64,000 nt of DNA, taken from assembly GCA_014656015.1 (NCBI GenBank), contig BNBP01000037.1:1-64000 (forward strand), read 5' to 3'. Positions 36,028 through 45,664 of the stretch are shown one piece after another. A model generated the notes under the pieces. The model was given only the letters and a program-made list of their open reading frames with translations, made no database searches and was not told where the DNA came from. Position 1 is the first letter of the stretch; each line of letters begins with the position of its first letter. Source of the DNA: Streptomyces griseoaurantiacus (GTDB taxonomy: Bacteria > Actinomycetota > Actinomycetes > Streptomycetales > Streptomycetaceae). Both the position numbers and the translations under genes were made by a program.

Positions 36028-36272
36028 CGGACCGCCTCATCCAGGGACGTACAGCACAAGTGGGGCATCCCGCCCACACTGCCGCACGCGGCGGCCGCGA
36101 GCCCGCACGGGCCACGCCGCCCCGGGTCCGTGATCCCGCCGAACCGGCTGGTCCGGGGCGTGCCGTCGCCCCCGACTTCACCGCACCGCACTACCGCCGG
36201 AAGAGGGACGGGCACGGAACCTCCCGGGAGGGCCGGCGACCCGGGTGGCCTCCGGGTGTCGGTGGGTCACCG

Positions 36273-36278
36273 TAGAAT
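36273..36278 (+). promoter_or_regulatory. -10 element of a leaderless dnaG promoter
   Basis: TAGAAT ends 6 nt before the dnaG GTG, and no Shine-Dalgarno exists in the spacer, so transcription should begin at the start codon. No strong -35 is visible. Confidence 0.5.
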
Positions 36279-36284
36279 TCACGC

Positions 36285-38192
36285 GTGGCAGGACGGATCA
36301 ACGACGAGGACGTGAAGGCGGTCAGGGACGCGGTTCCCATCGACGCCGTGGTGTCCGAGTACCTCCAGCTGCGCAACGCCGGCGGCGGCAACCTCAAGGG
36401 ACTGTGCCCCTTCCACGACGAGAAATCGCCGTCGTTCCAGGTCAGCCCCAGCAAGGGCCTCTTCCACTGCTTCGGCTGCCAGGAGGGCGGCGACACCCTC
36501 ACCTTCGTGATGAAGATCGACCACCTCTCGTTCTCCGAGGCGGTCGAACGGCTCGCGGCACAGGCCGGCATCACCCTGCGCTACGAGGAGGGCGGGTACA
36601 ACCCCTCCCACCAGCGCGGCGAACGCATCCGCCTGGTCGAGGCGCACAAACTGGCCGCCCAGTGGTACGCCGAACAACTCGCCACCCATCCCGAGGCCGA
36701 CACCGGCCGCGCCTTCCTCGCCGCACGCGGCTTCGACCAGACGGCCGCCGTCCACTTCGGCGTCGGCTACAGCCCCCAGGGCTGGGACCACCTCACCCGC
36801 TTCCTGCGCGGCAAGGGCTTCACCGACAAGGAACTCCTCCTCTCCGGGCTCGCCCAGGAGGGCCGCCGGGGCCCCATCGACCGCTTCCGGGGCCGGCTCA
36901 TGTGGCCGATCCGCGACATCGGCGGCGAGGTCGTCGGCTTCGGCGCCCGCAAGCTCTACGAGGCCGACAACGGCCCGAAGTACCTCAACACCCCCGACAC
37001 CGCGCTCTACCGCAAGTCCCAGGTCCTCTACGGCATCGACCTGGCCAAGAAGGACATCGCCAAGTCCTCCCGCGCGGTCGTCGTCGAGGGCTACACCGAC
37101 GTCATGGCCTGCCACCTCGCCGGGGTGACCACCGCCATCGCCACCTGCGGCACCGCCTTCGGCACCGAGCACATCAAGATCCTTCGCCGGCTGCTGATGG
37201 ACAACGGCTCGGCCCGCGTGATCTTCACCTTCGACGGCGACGCGGCCGGCCAGAAGGCCGCCCTGCGCGCCTTCGAGGACGACCAGAAGTTCGCCGCCGA
37301 GACGTACATCGCCATCGCGCCCGACGGCATGGACCCCTGCGACCTGCGCCTGGTCAAGGGCGACGAGGCGGTCGCCGAGCTGGCCGAGCCGCGCACCCCG
37401 CTGTTCGAGTTCGCGCTGCGCCAGATCGTCTCCCGCTACGACCTGGACACCCCGGCCGGCCGGGCCGCCGCCCTGGACGAGGCCGCCCCCGTCGTGGCCC
37501 GGATCAAGAACAGCGGCGCCCAGCACGAGGTCGCCGTGCAGCTCGCCGGACTGCTCGGCATCCTCGACACCCAGTTCGTCGTCCGCCGCGTCGGCCAGAT
37601 CGCCCGCTGGGCCCGCGAACGCGGCGGCCGGGGACCGGCACCCGCCGGTTCGGGCCCCCGGCAGAGTCACGAGCCCGGCCCCTCCCGCCCGGTCCCGCGC
37701 GGCCCCGCCCTCAACCTGCGCAATCCCGTCTACGCCACCGAGCGCGAGCTGCTCAAACTGGCGCTGCAGCGGCCCGAACTGGTCTCCCCGGCGTTCGACG
37801 CGTACGGCACCGACGAGTTCACCGCCGCCCCCTACGCGGCCGTCCGCGAGGCGATCCAGGAGGCGGGCGGCGCCGAACAGGGGGTGCGGGACCCGCAGGA
37901 GTACCTGCTCCGGGTACGTGAGGCGGCCCCCGACGACATGGTCCGCTCGATGGTCACCGAGCTGGCCGTCGAGGCGATCCTGCGCCGCACGGTGGACGAG
38001 CACTACGCGGGCGAGCAGCTCGTCACCGTGCGTCGGCGCGCGGTCGAGCGGCGGGTGCGCGACATCCAGAGCCAGCTCACCCGCCTCGCCGCGCACGGCG
38101 ACCCGGCGCAGCTCAGCGCCGTGCAGAACGAACTGTGGGTGCTCCAGCAGTACGACCAGGCCCTGCGCGCGGGCGGCGCGGCGGCCCTGTGA
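36285..38192 (+). CDS. dnaG: DNA primase
   Basis: Synthesises RNA primers for chromosome replication. The 635-residue protein has a CHC2 zinc-binding domain with Cys41, His44, Cys62 and Cys65. The RNA polymerase/TOPRIM domain follows, with VVVEGYTDVMACHLAG (catalytic Glu) and IFTFDGDAAGQKAALRAFE (Asp residues). A Pro/Gly-rich linker (about residues 445-475) leads to the C-terminal DnaB-interaction domain. A GTG start with an adjacent TAGAAT suggests leaderless expression. Next to it is an hrdA-type sigma gene, an actinobacterial echo of the rpsU-dnaG-rpoD order. Confidence 0.98.
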   Translation: MAGRINDEDVKAVRDAVPIDAVVSEYLQLRNAGGGNLKGLCPFHDEKSPSFQVSPSKGLFHCFGCQEGGDTLTFVMKIDHLSFSEAVERLAAQAGITLRYEEGGYNPSHQRGERIRLVEAHKLAAQWYAEQLATHPEADTGRAFLAARGFDQTAAVHFGVGYSPQGWDHLTRFLRGKGFTDKELLLSGLAQEGRRGPIDRFRGRLMWPIRDIGGEVVGFGARKLYEADNGPKYLNTPDTALYRKSQVLYGIDLAKKDIAKSSRAVVVEGYTDVMACHLAGVTTAIATCGTAFGTEHIKILRRLLMDNGSARVIFTFDGDAAGQKAALRAFEDDQKFAAETYIAIAPDGMDPCDLRLVKGDEAVAELAEPRTPLFEFALRQIVSRYDLDTPAGRAAALDEAAPVVARIKNSGAQHEVAVQLAGLLGILDTQFVVRRVGQIARWARERGGRGPAPAGSGPRQSHEPGPSRPVPRGPALNLRNPVYATERELLKLALQRPELVSPAFDAYGTDEFTAAPYAAVREAIQEAGGAEQGVRDPQEYLLRVREAAPDDMVRSMVTELAVEAILRRTVDEHYAGEQLVTVRRRAVERRVRDIQSQLTRLAAHGDPAQLSAVQNELWVLQQYDQALRAGGAAAL

Positions 38193-38520
38193 GCCCGCCC
38201 CGCCCGTAGGCCGCCGTCCGTGGGCCCGCCCGTCCCGGTCCGCGAGGCCCCGCCCGTCACGCCCGGCCCGCCGGGTAACCGCCGGGTCACCGGACGGACG
38301 CAAAAAGTCACCGCACGCCCCTCGTGGCGGGGATGTGTCGTACCCCACACTGGGGGCGGTGCCCGAGTCCCCGGAGCGCGGCCGGCCCGCACGCCAGGAA
38401 TCCCGCACGCCCGCGCCTCCGCCCCACGACCGCGGGAGGGCCGCCGGCGAGGCCGTCGACCCCGTCCCGCACACACCGCTGCCGCACGCCCCCGCAGCGA
38501 CTCATCCGGAGGTCGCCCCC

Positions 38521-39612
38521 GTGCAGACGCAGACCCTCACGCAGACAGACGGCGCCACGGACGGCGCGGTGGACCCCGGCCCGCCTCTCCCGGCGGCCGG
38601 GGCCGAGCCCCCCGGGCCGGGGGAGGCGGTCGAGCCGGCCGAGGCGGTGGCCACCGAGGAGCCGCCGCCGGTCCGCGCCGCCTCCGGCGCCTCGGGCTCC
38701 TCGCCCTCCTCCGACCTGTTCCGCCAGTACCTGCGCGAGATCGGCCGCATCCCGCTGCTCACCGCCGCCGAGGAGGTCGAACTCGCCCGCCGGGTCGAGG
38801 CCGGCCTGTTCGCCGAGGAGAAACTCGGCTCGACCCCCGACCTGGACAGCCGTCTCGCTCTCGACCTCGACACCCTGGTCGTGCGGGGCCGGATGGCCAA
38901 ACGGCGGTTGATCGAGGCCAACCTGCGGCTGGTCGTCTCCGTCGCCAAGCGGTACGTCGGCCGCGGGCTGACCATGCTCGACCTGGTGCAGGAGGGCAAC
39001 CTCGGGCTCATCCGGGCTGTGGAGAAGTTCGACTACGCGCGCGGCTACAAGTTCTCCACGTACGCGACCTGGTGGATCCGTCAGGCCATGTCCCGCGCCC
39101 TGGCCGACCAGGCCCGCACGATCCGGGTGCCGGTCCACGTCGTCGAGCTGATCAACCGGGTCGTGCGGGTGCAGCGGCGGATGCTCCAGGAGCGCGGCTA
39201 CGAGCCGACGGCGGAGGAGGTCGCCGCCCAGCTCGACCTGTCCCCGGAGCGGGTGGGCGAGGTGCTGCGCCTGGCCCAGGAGCCGGTGTCGCTGCACGCG
39301 CCGGTGGGCGAGGAGGAGGACGTCGCGCTCGGTGACCTCATCGAGGACGGCGACGCGACCAGCCCCGTGGAGTCGGCGGCGTTCCTGCTGCTGCGGGAGC
39401 ATCTGGACGCGGTCCTCTCGACGCTCGGCGAGCGGGAGCGCAAGGTGGTGCAGCTGCGGTACGGGCTGGCGGACGGCCGCCCACGCACCCTGGAGGAGAT
39501 AGGCCGCATCTTCGGCGTGACGCGCGAACGCATCCGCCAGATCGAGTCCAAGACGCTGAACAAGCTCCGCGACCACGCCTACGCGGACCAGCTCCGCGGC
39601 TATCTGGAGTGA
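38521..39612 (+). CDS. hrdA: Principal-type sigma-70 family factor, HrdA-like
   Basis: RNA polymerase sigma factor of group 2 (HrdA/C/D type). It shows region 1.2 (DLFRQYLREIGRIPLLTAAEEVELARR), 2.1-2.4 (LRLVVSVAKRYVGRGLTMLDLVQEGNLGLIRAVEKFDY, FSTYATWWIRQAM), region 3, and 4.2 (RTLEEIGRIFGVTRERIRQIE). The GTG at 38521 has GGAGG 8 nt upstream and gives 363 residues. An in-frame GTG at 38359 would give 417 residues, and its extension has partly coding-like codon use, so it cannot be excluded. The position beside dnaG supports hrdA over hrdC or hrdD. Confidence 0.92.
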   Translation: MQTQTLTQTDGATDGAVDPGPPLPAAGAEPPGPGEAVEPAEAVATEEPPPVRAASGASGSSPSSDLFRQYLREIGRIPLLTAAEEVELARRVEAGLFAEEKLGSTPDLDSRLALDLDTLVVRGRMAKRRLIEANLRLVVSVAKRYVGRGLTMLDLVQEGNLGLIRAVEKFDYARGYKFSTYATWWIRQAMSRALADQARTIRVPVHVVELINRVVRVQRRMLQERGYEPTAEEVAAQLDLSPERVGEVLRLAQEPVSLHAPVGEEEDVALGDLIEDGDATSPVESAAFLLLREHLDAVLSTLGERERKVVQLRYGLADGRPRTLEEIGRIFGVTRERIRQIESKTLNKLRDHAYADQLRGYLE

Positions 39613-39629
39613 CCCGCCCGCACCGCGAA

Positions 39630-39672
39630 GGGGCCGGCGGGGCGAGGGAACCCCCCGCACCCCGCCGGCCCC
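39630..39672. terminator. Hairpin between hrdA and the ABC exporter
   Basis: A 13-bp perfect stem (39630-39642 with 39660-39672) around a 17-nt loop lies between convergent genes. Confidence 0.55.
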
Positions 39673-39683
39673 GGCTCGGACCC

Positions 39684-41615
39684 TCAGTCGACCTCCGCCA
39701 CCGCCTGGGCGAACTGCGCCCGGTACAGACGGGCGTACGCGCCGCCCGTGGCCAGCAGCACCTCGTGGGAGCCCTGCTCGACGATCGCGCCGTTCTCCAT
39801 CACCAGGATCGTGTCCGCGTCCCTGATCGTGGACAGCCGGTGGGCGATCACGAAGGAGGTCCGCCCGGCGGCGAGCTTCGCCATCGCCTTCTGGATCAGC
39901 ACCTCCGTGCGGGTGTCCACGGACGAGGTGGCCTCGTCCAGGACGAGGATCACCGGGTCGGAGAGGAAGGCCCGCGCGATCGTGATGAGCTGCTTCTCGC
40001 CCGCGCTCACCCCCGAGCCCTCGTCGTCGATCACCGTGTCGTACCCGTCCGGCAGCGTCCGCACGAAACGGTCCGCGTGCGCCGCCCGCGCCGCCTCCTC
40101 GATCTCCCCGCGCGTCACTTCGCGGGAGGCGCCGTAGGCGATGTTCTCCGCGATCGTGCCGCCGAACAGCCAGGTGTCCTGCAGCACCATCCCTATGCCC
40201 GCGCGCAGGTCCTCGCGGGACATCCGCGCGATGTCCACCCCGTCGAGCGTGATCCGCCCGCCGGTGACCTCGTAGAACCGCATCAGCAGGTTCACCAGCG
40301 TGGTCTTGCCGGCGCCCGTGGGGCCGACGATGGCGACCGTGTGACCCGGCTCGACCGTCAGCGAGAGGTCCTCGATGAGCGGCTTGTCGGGCTCGTAGCG
40401 GAAGGAGACGTGCTCCAGCGCGACCCGCCCCCGCAGCTCCTTCGGCCTCTCGCCCGGCAGCGCGTCCGCGCTCTGCTCCTCCGCGTCGAGCAGCTCGAAG
40501 ACCCGCTCCGCTGAGGCCACCCCGGACTGCACCAGGTTGGCCATCGAGGCGACCTGCGTCAGCGGCATCGAGAACTGCCGCGAGTACTGGATGAACGCCT
40601 GCACGTCACCGATGGACAGCGAGCCCGTGGCGACCCGCAGCCCGCCCACGACGGCGACCAGCACGTAGTTCAGGTTCGAGACGAACATCATCAGCGGCTG
40701 CATGATGCCGCTGTTGAACTGCGCCTTGAACCCGGCCTCGTACAGCTCCTCGTTCTGCTCGGCGAAGGCCCGGGCCGATTCCTCCTGCCGGCCGAAGACC
40801 TTCACGAGGTTGTGCCCGGTGTACATCTCCTCGATGTGCGCGTTGAGCTTGCCCGTCGTGCGCCACTGCTGCACGAAGTGCGGCTGCGAGCGCTTCCCGA
40901 CCCGGGTCGCGACGAAGAACGACAGCGGCACGGTGACCAGCGCCACCAGGGCCAGGATCCAGGAGACGTAGAACATCATCACCAGCACGCCGACGATGGT
41001 CAGCAGCGAGTTGACGAGCTGCCCCATCGACTGCTGCAGCGTCTGCCCGATGTTGTCGAGGTCGTTGGTGGCCCGGCTGAGCACCTCGCCGCGCTGCCGC
41101 TTGTCGAAGTACGACAACGGCAGCCGCGACAGCTTCTCCTGCACGTCCCTGCGCAGCCGGGAGACCGTCAGGTTGATGGCCCGGTTGGACAGCCGCGTCG
41201 ACACCGCCATCAGCAGCCCCGCCACGAGGAACGTGCCCAGCGCGAGCAGCAGGACGTCGCCCACCGCGCCGAAGTCGATGCCCTCACCCGGTGTGAAGCG
41301 GGTGCCGGACAGCATGTCGGCGACGGCACCGTCGCCGCGCTCGCGCATCGACTCCAGCACCTCCTCCCGGGTGGCGCCCGCGGGCAGCTCCCGCCCGACG
41401 ATGCCGGCGAACACCAGGTCCGTCGCCCGGCCGAGGATCTTCGGCCCGAGCACCGACAGGGCCACGCTCAGCACGCCGCACACCAGCATCACCAGCAGCG
41501 TCCCCCGTTCCGGACGGAACTGGGCGAGGAGCCGTTTGCCGGACCCCTTGAAGTCCATCGATCGCTGGTCGGGAGCGCCCCGGCCGGCCGCCATCCGCCC
41601 CATGGGCCCCGCCAT
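39684..41615 (-). CDS. ABC exporter, fused permease and ATPase (second subunit)
   Basis: A 643-residue half-transporter with six N-terminal membrane helices and a C-terminal nucleotide-binding domain. Walker A is GPTGAGKTTL (about residues 425-435), signature SAGEKQLI, Walker B VILVLDEATSSVD, and switch His in IAHRLS. It presumably forms a heterodimer with the upstream half-transporter. The signature reads SAGEK rather than SGGQ. The ATG at 41615 shares one base with the stop of the upstream gene, so the two are coupled. The substrate is unknown; drug or lipid export is typical. Confidence 0.93.
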   Translation of the reverse strand: MAGPMGRMAAGRGAPDQRSMDFKGSGKRLLAQFRPERGTLLVMLVCGVLSVALSVLGPKILGRATDLVFAGIVGRELPAGATREEVLESMRERGDGAVADMLSGTRFTPGEGIDFGAVGDVLLLALGTFLVAGLLMAVSTRLSNRAINLTVSRLRRDVQEKLSRLPLSYFDKRQRGEVLSRATNDLDNIGQTLQQSMGQLVNSLLTIVGVLVMMFYVSWILALVALVTVPLSFFVATRVGKRSQPHFVQQWRTTGKLNAHIEEMYTGHNLVKVFGRQEESARAFAEQNEELYEAGFKAQFNSGIMQPLMMFVSNLNYVLVAVVGGLRVATGSLSIGDVQAFIQYSRQFSMPLTQVASMANLVQSGVASAERVFELLDAEEQSADALPGERPKELRGRVALEHVSFRYEPDKPLIEDLSLTVEPGHTVAIVGPTGAGKTTLVNLLMRFYEVTGGRITLDGVDIARMSREDLRAGIGMVLQDTWLFGGTIAENIAYGASREVTRGEIEEAARAAHADRFVRTLPDGYDTVIDDEGSGVSAGEKQLITIARAFLSDPVILVLDEATSSVDTRTEVLIQKAMAKLAAGRTSFVIAHRLSTIRDADTILVMENGAIVEQGSHEVLLATGGAYARLYRAQFAQAVAEVD

Positions 41616-43348
41616 CAGGCAGCCTCCGCTTCCGTGAGCTGGGAGAGCACGATCTCCCGGTAGGTCTCGTTGTCCGCCATCAGTTCCCCGTGGCGTCCGG
41701 AGCCGACGACCCGGCCCTCGTCCAGGACCAGGATCCGGTCCGCCTCGCGAATGGTCGCCACCCGCTGGGCGACGATCACCACGGTCGCCTCGGCGGTCTC
41801 GCGGGCGAGCGCCGCCCGCAGGGCCGCGTCGGTGGCGTAGTCGAGCGCCGAGAAGGAGTCGTCGAACAGATAGATCTCCGGGCGCTGCACGAGCGTCCGG
41901 GCGATCGCCAGACGCTGGCGCTGACCGCCCGACACATTGGTGCCGCCCTGCGCGATCGGAGCGTCGAGGCCGCCCTCCAACGCGCTCACGAACTCCTTGG
42001 CCTGCGCCACCTCCAGCGCGTGCCACAGCTCCTCGTCGCTCGCCTCCGGGTTGCCGTAGCGCAGGTTGGTGGCGACCGTCCCCGCGAACAGGTACGGCTT
42101 CTGCGGCACCATCCCGACGGTCCTGGCGATCAGCGCCGGCGCGAGCTCCCGCACGTCGACGCCGTTGACCAGCACCTCGCCGTCGGTGGCGTCGAACAGC
42201 CGGGGGACCAGCCCGAGCAGCGTCGACTTGCCGCTGCCGGTGGAACCGATGACGGCGGTGGTCTCGCCCGGCCGGGCCACCAGGTCGATGTGACGCAGCA
42301 CCGGCTCCTCGGCGCCCGGGTAGCGGAAGCCCGCCCCGCGCAGCTCGAGATGGCCGTGCCGGCGCAGTTCGAGGACCGGGGCCGTGGGCGGCACCACGCT
42401 GCTGGAGGTGTCCAGCACCTCCTGGATGCGCTCGGCGCAGACCTCCGCGCGCGGCATCATCATGAACATGAAGGTGGCCATCATCACGGACATGACGATC
42501 TGCATCAGATAGGCCAGGAACGCGGTCAGGTCGCCGATCTGCATGCCGCCGCTGTCGATGCGGTGCGCGCCGAACCAGAGCACGGCGATCGAGGACAGGT
42601 TCACCACGGTCATCACCATGGGGAACATCAGCGCCAGGATCCGCCCGGTGCCCAACGCGACCTCGGTCAGCTCGCGGTTGGCCCCGGCGAACCGGTCCTT
42701 CTCGTACTCGTCGCGGACGAAGGCGCGGATCACGCGGTTGCCGCTGATCTGCTCGCGCAGCACCCGGTTCACGGTGTCCAGCCGGACCTGCATGCTGCGG
42801 AACAACGGCCGCAGCCGCCGTACCAGGAACGTGACGCAGATGGCGAGCAGCGGGACCACCGCGACCAGCACCCCGGACAGCGGCACGTCCAGGCCGAGCG
42901 CCAGCACGATGCCGCCCACACACATGATCGGCGCCGAGGCCACCAGCGTGAACGTCATCAGCGTCAGCATCTGCACCTGCTGGACGTCGTTGGTGGTGCG
43001 GGTGATCAGGGAGGGCGCCCCGAACTGCCCGAGCTCACGGGCGGAGTACGACTGCACCCGGTCGAAGATCGCGGCCCGCACGTCCCGGCCGAGCGCGGAG
43101 GCCGTCCGGGCGCCGAGGTACACGGCCCCCACGTTGCAGACGACCTGGATCAGCGAGATGCCGATCATGAGCGCGCCGAAGGACAGGATGTAGCCGGTGT
43201 CTCCCTTGACGACACCGTTGTCGATGATGTCCGCGTTCAGGGTGGGCAGGTAGAGGGTCGCGGAGGTCTGCAGCAGTTGCAGCAGGACCAGCAGCGCGAG
43301 GGGTTTCCGGTAGGGCCTGAGATGGGCCCGGAGGAGTCGTATGAGCAC
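41615..43348 (-). CDS. ABC exporter, fused permease and ATPase (first subunit)
   Basis: A 577-residue half-transporter with six helices and an ATPase domain: GSTGSGKSTL near residue 366, NVSGGQRQRLAIARTL, and IYLFDDSFSALD. Walker B ends in Asp-Ser instead of the catalytic Asp-Glu, and the switch is AQRVA instead of AHRxS. This half therefore likely carries the degenerate ATP site of a heterodimeric exporter and relies on its partner. The GTG start has GAGAG upstream. The operon is first subunit then second subunit, with a one-base overlap. Confidence 0.92.
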   Translation of the reverse strand: MLIRLLRAHLRPYRKPLALLVLLQLLQTSATLYLPTLNADIIDNGVVKGDTGYILSFGALMIGISLIQVVCNVGAVYLGARTASALGRDVRAAIFDRVQSYSARELGQFGAPSLITRTTNDVQQVQMLTLMTFTLVASAPIMCVGGIVLALGLDVPLSGVLVAVVPLLAICVTFLVRRLRPLFRSMQVRLDTVNRVLREQISGNRVIRAFVRDEYEKDRFAGANRELTEVALGTGRILALMFPMVMTVVNLSSIAVLWFGAHRIDSGGMQIGDLTAFLAYLMQIVMSVMMATFMFMMMPRAEVCAERIQEVLDTSSSVVPPTAPVLELRRHGHLELRGAGFRYPGAEEPVLRHIDLVARPGETTAVIGSTGSGKSTLLGLVPRLFDATDGEVLVNGVDVRELAPALIARTVGMVPQKPYLFAGTVATNLRYGNPEASDEELWHALEVAQAKEFVSALEGGLDAPIAQGGTNVSGGQRQRLAIARTLVQRPEIYLFDDSFSALDYATDAALRAALARETAEATVVIVAQRVATIREADRILVLDEGRVVGSGRHGELMADNETYREIVLSQLTEAEAA

Positions 43349-43503
43349 GCGGGACTCTCGGTTCGTCGACGGCGGGGTTCGGTGGTGCACCACCCCCTAT
43401 CGTCGAACACTCCACCCGTGTTACCTCAACCGATTAATCCGACCGCGGCACGGGTAGGTGCACGGATTCAGCCCCGGGGCGCACGCCCCGCGCTCCCGCG
43501 CCC

Positions 43504-43522
43504 GTGGAAAAAGCGCTTCCAC
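43504..43522. promoter_or_regulatory. LacI-like inverted repeat
   Basis: GTGGAA and TTCCAC flank a 7-nt centre that includes AGCGCT, reminiscent of LacI/GalR-family operators. It lies between the sugar kinase stop and the exporter start and could equally be a weak terminator. Confidence 0.25.
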
Positions 43523-43553
43523 GCCCCTGAACGTCGCGGGTCCCGCCGCTCGA

Positions 43554-45008
43554 CTATGCCCGGAACGCCCCGGGATGGGTCTGTTCGCGCACCGCCACGT
43601 ACTGCTGGCGCACCGCCTGACCCACCGCCAGGTCCTCGCCCGCCTCCAGCACCTGCGCCGCCGCGCCCTGCCACACCGGCGGGGTACGGGGGTCGAGGGT
43701 GCCCTGGGAGGCGCCGAGCGCCCACGCCGCCTGCCGGGCGGAACCGATCGCCGCGTAGTCGGCCGGCTGGGGGACGACGACCTGCGCGGCGAACAGCGAG
43801 GGCGCCGCCGCCTGCACGGCCGGCAGCTCCGCGGCCGCCCCGAGCAGGAACACCCGGCGCACGTCCACCCCCCGCCCGCGCAGCACGTCCAGCGCGTCCG
43901 CGAGCGCGCACAGCATCCCCTCGAAGGCCGCCCGCGCCAGGTGCTCCGGCTTCATCGACTCGCGCCGCAGCCCCGCCAGCGTGCCCGCCGTGTGCGGCAG
44001 GCTCGGCGTGCGCTCGCCCTCCAGGTACGGCAGCAGCACCAGGCCGTGCGAGCCGGGGGTCGACTTCATCGCCAGCTCCGAGAGCGCCTCCAGATCGGGC
44101 ACCCCGAGCAGGTCGGCGGCGCCCCGCAGCGCCCGCACGGCGTTGGTCGTGGTGACCACCGGCAGATGCATCCCGGTGGCGTCCGCGAGAGAGGTGATCA
44201 TCCCCGAGGGGTCCACCAGCGCCTCGGGGTGCACGGCCATCACCGACCCGGAGGCTCCGAGCGAGACCACCGCGTCCCCGAGGCCGATGCCCAGACCGAA
44301 GGCGGCGGCCATCGTCTCGCCGGTCCCCGCCGAGATCAGCAGCCCCTCCGGGGTGCGGCCGGCCGCGTCCGAGGGGCCGAGCACCTCGGGCAGCATCGCG
44401 TGGTGGCCCAGCGCGAGTTCCACCAGGTCCGGCCGGTACGAGCCGGTCGCCGCCGACCAGTAGCCGGTGCCCGAGGCGGCACCCCGGTCCGTGGTCCTGC
44501 GCACCGGCCGGCCCAGCAACTGCCACACCAGCCAGTCGTGCGCCTGCAGCAGCACGGCGGTGCGCGCCGCGTTCTCCGGCTCGCTCTTCGCCAGCCAACG
44601 CAGCTTCGTCACCGGCTGCGCGGCGCCCGGAACACAGCCCACCGACTGCGCCCACGCCTGCCGTCCGCCGAGCGCGTCGATCAGATCGGCGGCCGCCACC
44701 TGCGCCCGCTTGTCGCCGCCGACCAGCGCCGGGCGCACGGTGCCGCCCTGGGTGTCGAGCGGAACCACCGCCCCCGCCTGCGCGGAGACGCCGATGGCCT
44801 GCACGCCCTCGAGGAGGCCGCCGCTCGCCGCGTCGCCGAGGGAGAGCAGCCAGGCCTGCGGATCGACGTCGGAGGGGCGGCCGCCACCCTCGCGCGGCTC
44901 CAGCGGATGCGGCGCGTACCCCTGCCTGAGCACGGCCCCCGTGTCCGTGTCACACACGACGATGCGAGTGAAATCGGGCGAACTGTCCAACCCGGCGACT
45001 ATCCCCAT
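43554..45008 (-). CDS. FGGY family carbohydrate kinase (xylulokinase-like)
   Basis: ATP-dependent sugar kinase of 484 residues. It has the N-terminal phosphate motif GIVAGLDSSPDFTRIVV, QAHDWLVWQLLGRP, TTDRGAASGTGYW, and VVSLGASGSVMAV as the second phosphate-binding loop. ERTPSLPHTAGTLAGL precedes a C-terminal adenosine site. It is closest in layout to xylulokinase, though DSSPDFTRI is less canonical than DxGTxS, so substrate assignment is tentative. It begins at ATG 45008 with little Shine-Dalgarno. No sugar transporter or LacI regulator gene is adjacent. Confidence 0.85.
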   Translation of the reverse strand: MGIVAGLDSSPDFTRIVVCDTDTGAVLRQGYAPHPLEPREGGGRPSDVDPQAWLLSLGDAASGGLLEGVQAIGVSAQAGAVVPLDTQGGTVRPALVGGDKRAQVAAADLIDALGGRQAWAQSVGCVPGAAQPVTKLRWLAKSEPENAARTAVLLQAHDWLVWQLLGRPVRRTTDRGAASGTGYWSAATGSYRPDLVELALGHHAMLPEVLGPSDAAGRTPEGLLISAGTGETMAAAFGLGIGLGDAVVSLGASGSVMAVHPEALVDPSGMITSLADATGMHLPVVTTTNAVRALRGAADLLGVPDLEALSELAMKSTPGSHGLVLLPYLEGERTPSLPHTAGTLAGLRRESMKPEHLARAAFEGMLCALADALDVLRGRGVDVRRVFLLGAAAELPAVQAAAPSLFAAQVVVPQPADYAAIGSARQAAWALGASQGTLDPRTPPVWQGAAAQVLEAGEDLAVGQAVRQQYVAVREQTHPGAFRA

Positions 45009-45191
45009 GGCGGAATTGTGCCGCACGCGCGGCGCGCACCGCGCGGCTCCCCGGCCCCCGGAGGCACCCGCACCCCGCCCCGGACGCGGCCGGGCCCGGG
45101 GTACGGGCGGGCGGGGTGACGTCGGCCACCCCTCCCGCACGCACCCCGGGCCCGAAAGGTCCGGAGCCGCCAAAGCGCCTCGCGGCGCCTC

Positions 45192-45497
45192 TTATGTGTT
45201 GCTCGTACCCCAGTCGTCCCGGCCGGATCCGGCCGAGCTGTGCTCGCGCAGCGTCCGCACGCGCCGGCTGACCGAGTCGGGCATGCGGTCGCCCACCCGG
45301 TCGCTCACCGCGTCGTAGGCCTTGCCCGCGAACTCCCGGCCCTGCTGGGCCGCGGTCTCGGCGGTGTTGCGCACGGCGGGGTTCTCCGCCACTCGCCGTG
45401 CCGACTTCCTCAACTGCTCATAACGCTCGCGTCCGGCCCGTGTACCCAGTACGTAGCCCACGGCCACTCCGACCACGAACGTCAGCCGATAGCGCAT
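45192..45497 (-). CDS. YtxH-like small membrane protein
   Basis: A 101-residue protein. An N-terminal helix RYRLTFVVGVAVGYVLGTRAGRERY contains the glycine zipper and GxRAGRERYxQ motif typical of actinobacterial YtxH-like proteins. An amphipathic Ala/Arg-rich tail follows. It is likely membrane-tethered and stress-related; its function is not established. ATG 45497 is preceded by GGAAGGTGG. It lies upstream of the kinase on the same strand and is divergent from the tRNA cluster. Confidence 0.7.
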   Translation of the reverse strand: MRYRLTFVVGVAVGYVLGTRAGRERYEQLRKSARRVAENPAVRNTAETAAQQGREFAGKAYDAVSDRVGDRMPDSVSRRVRTLREHSSAGSGRDDWGTSNT

Positions 45498-45627
45498 GAC
45501 GGCCACCTTCCCTTGCTCTTGCGTCCCGGTCCTTGCGCGGGCGCCGGTCGCGGGGGACACCGATTGGCGAAGCACCCCCCTGCTTGCGCTAATGTATGTG
45601 TCGCAGCGAGCGCGCGCCCTTCGGGGC

Positions 45628-45643
45628 GGCTACCCGGGTAGCC
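45628..45643. promoter_or_regulatory. 16-bp perfect palindrome before the tRNA-Asn genes
   Basis: GGCTACCCGGGTAGCC is a perfect palindrome 22 bp upstream of the first tRNA-Asn, within its 5' leader or promoter region. It could be an operator or a processed leader hairpin. Confidence 0.4.
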
Positions 45644-45664
45644 ACGTTCGATGCGACGAGGCAT

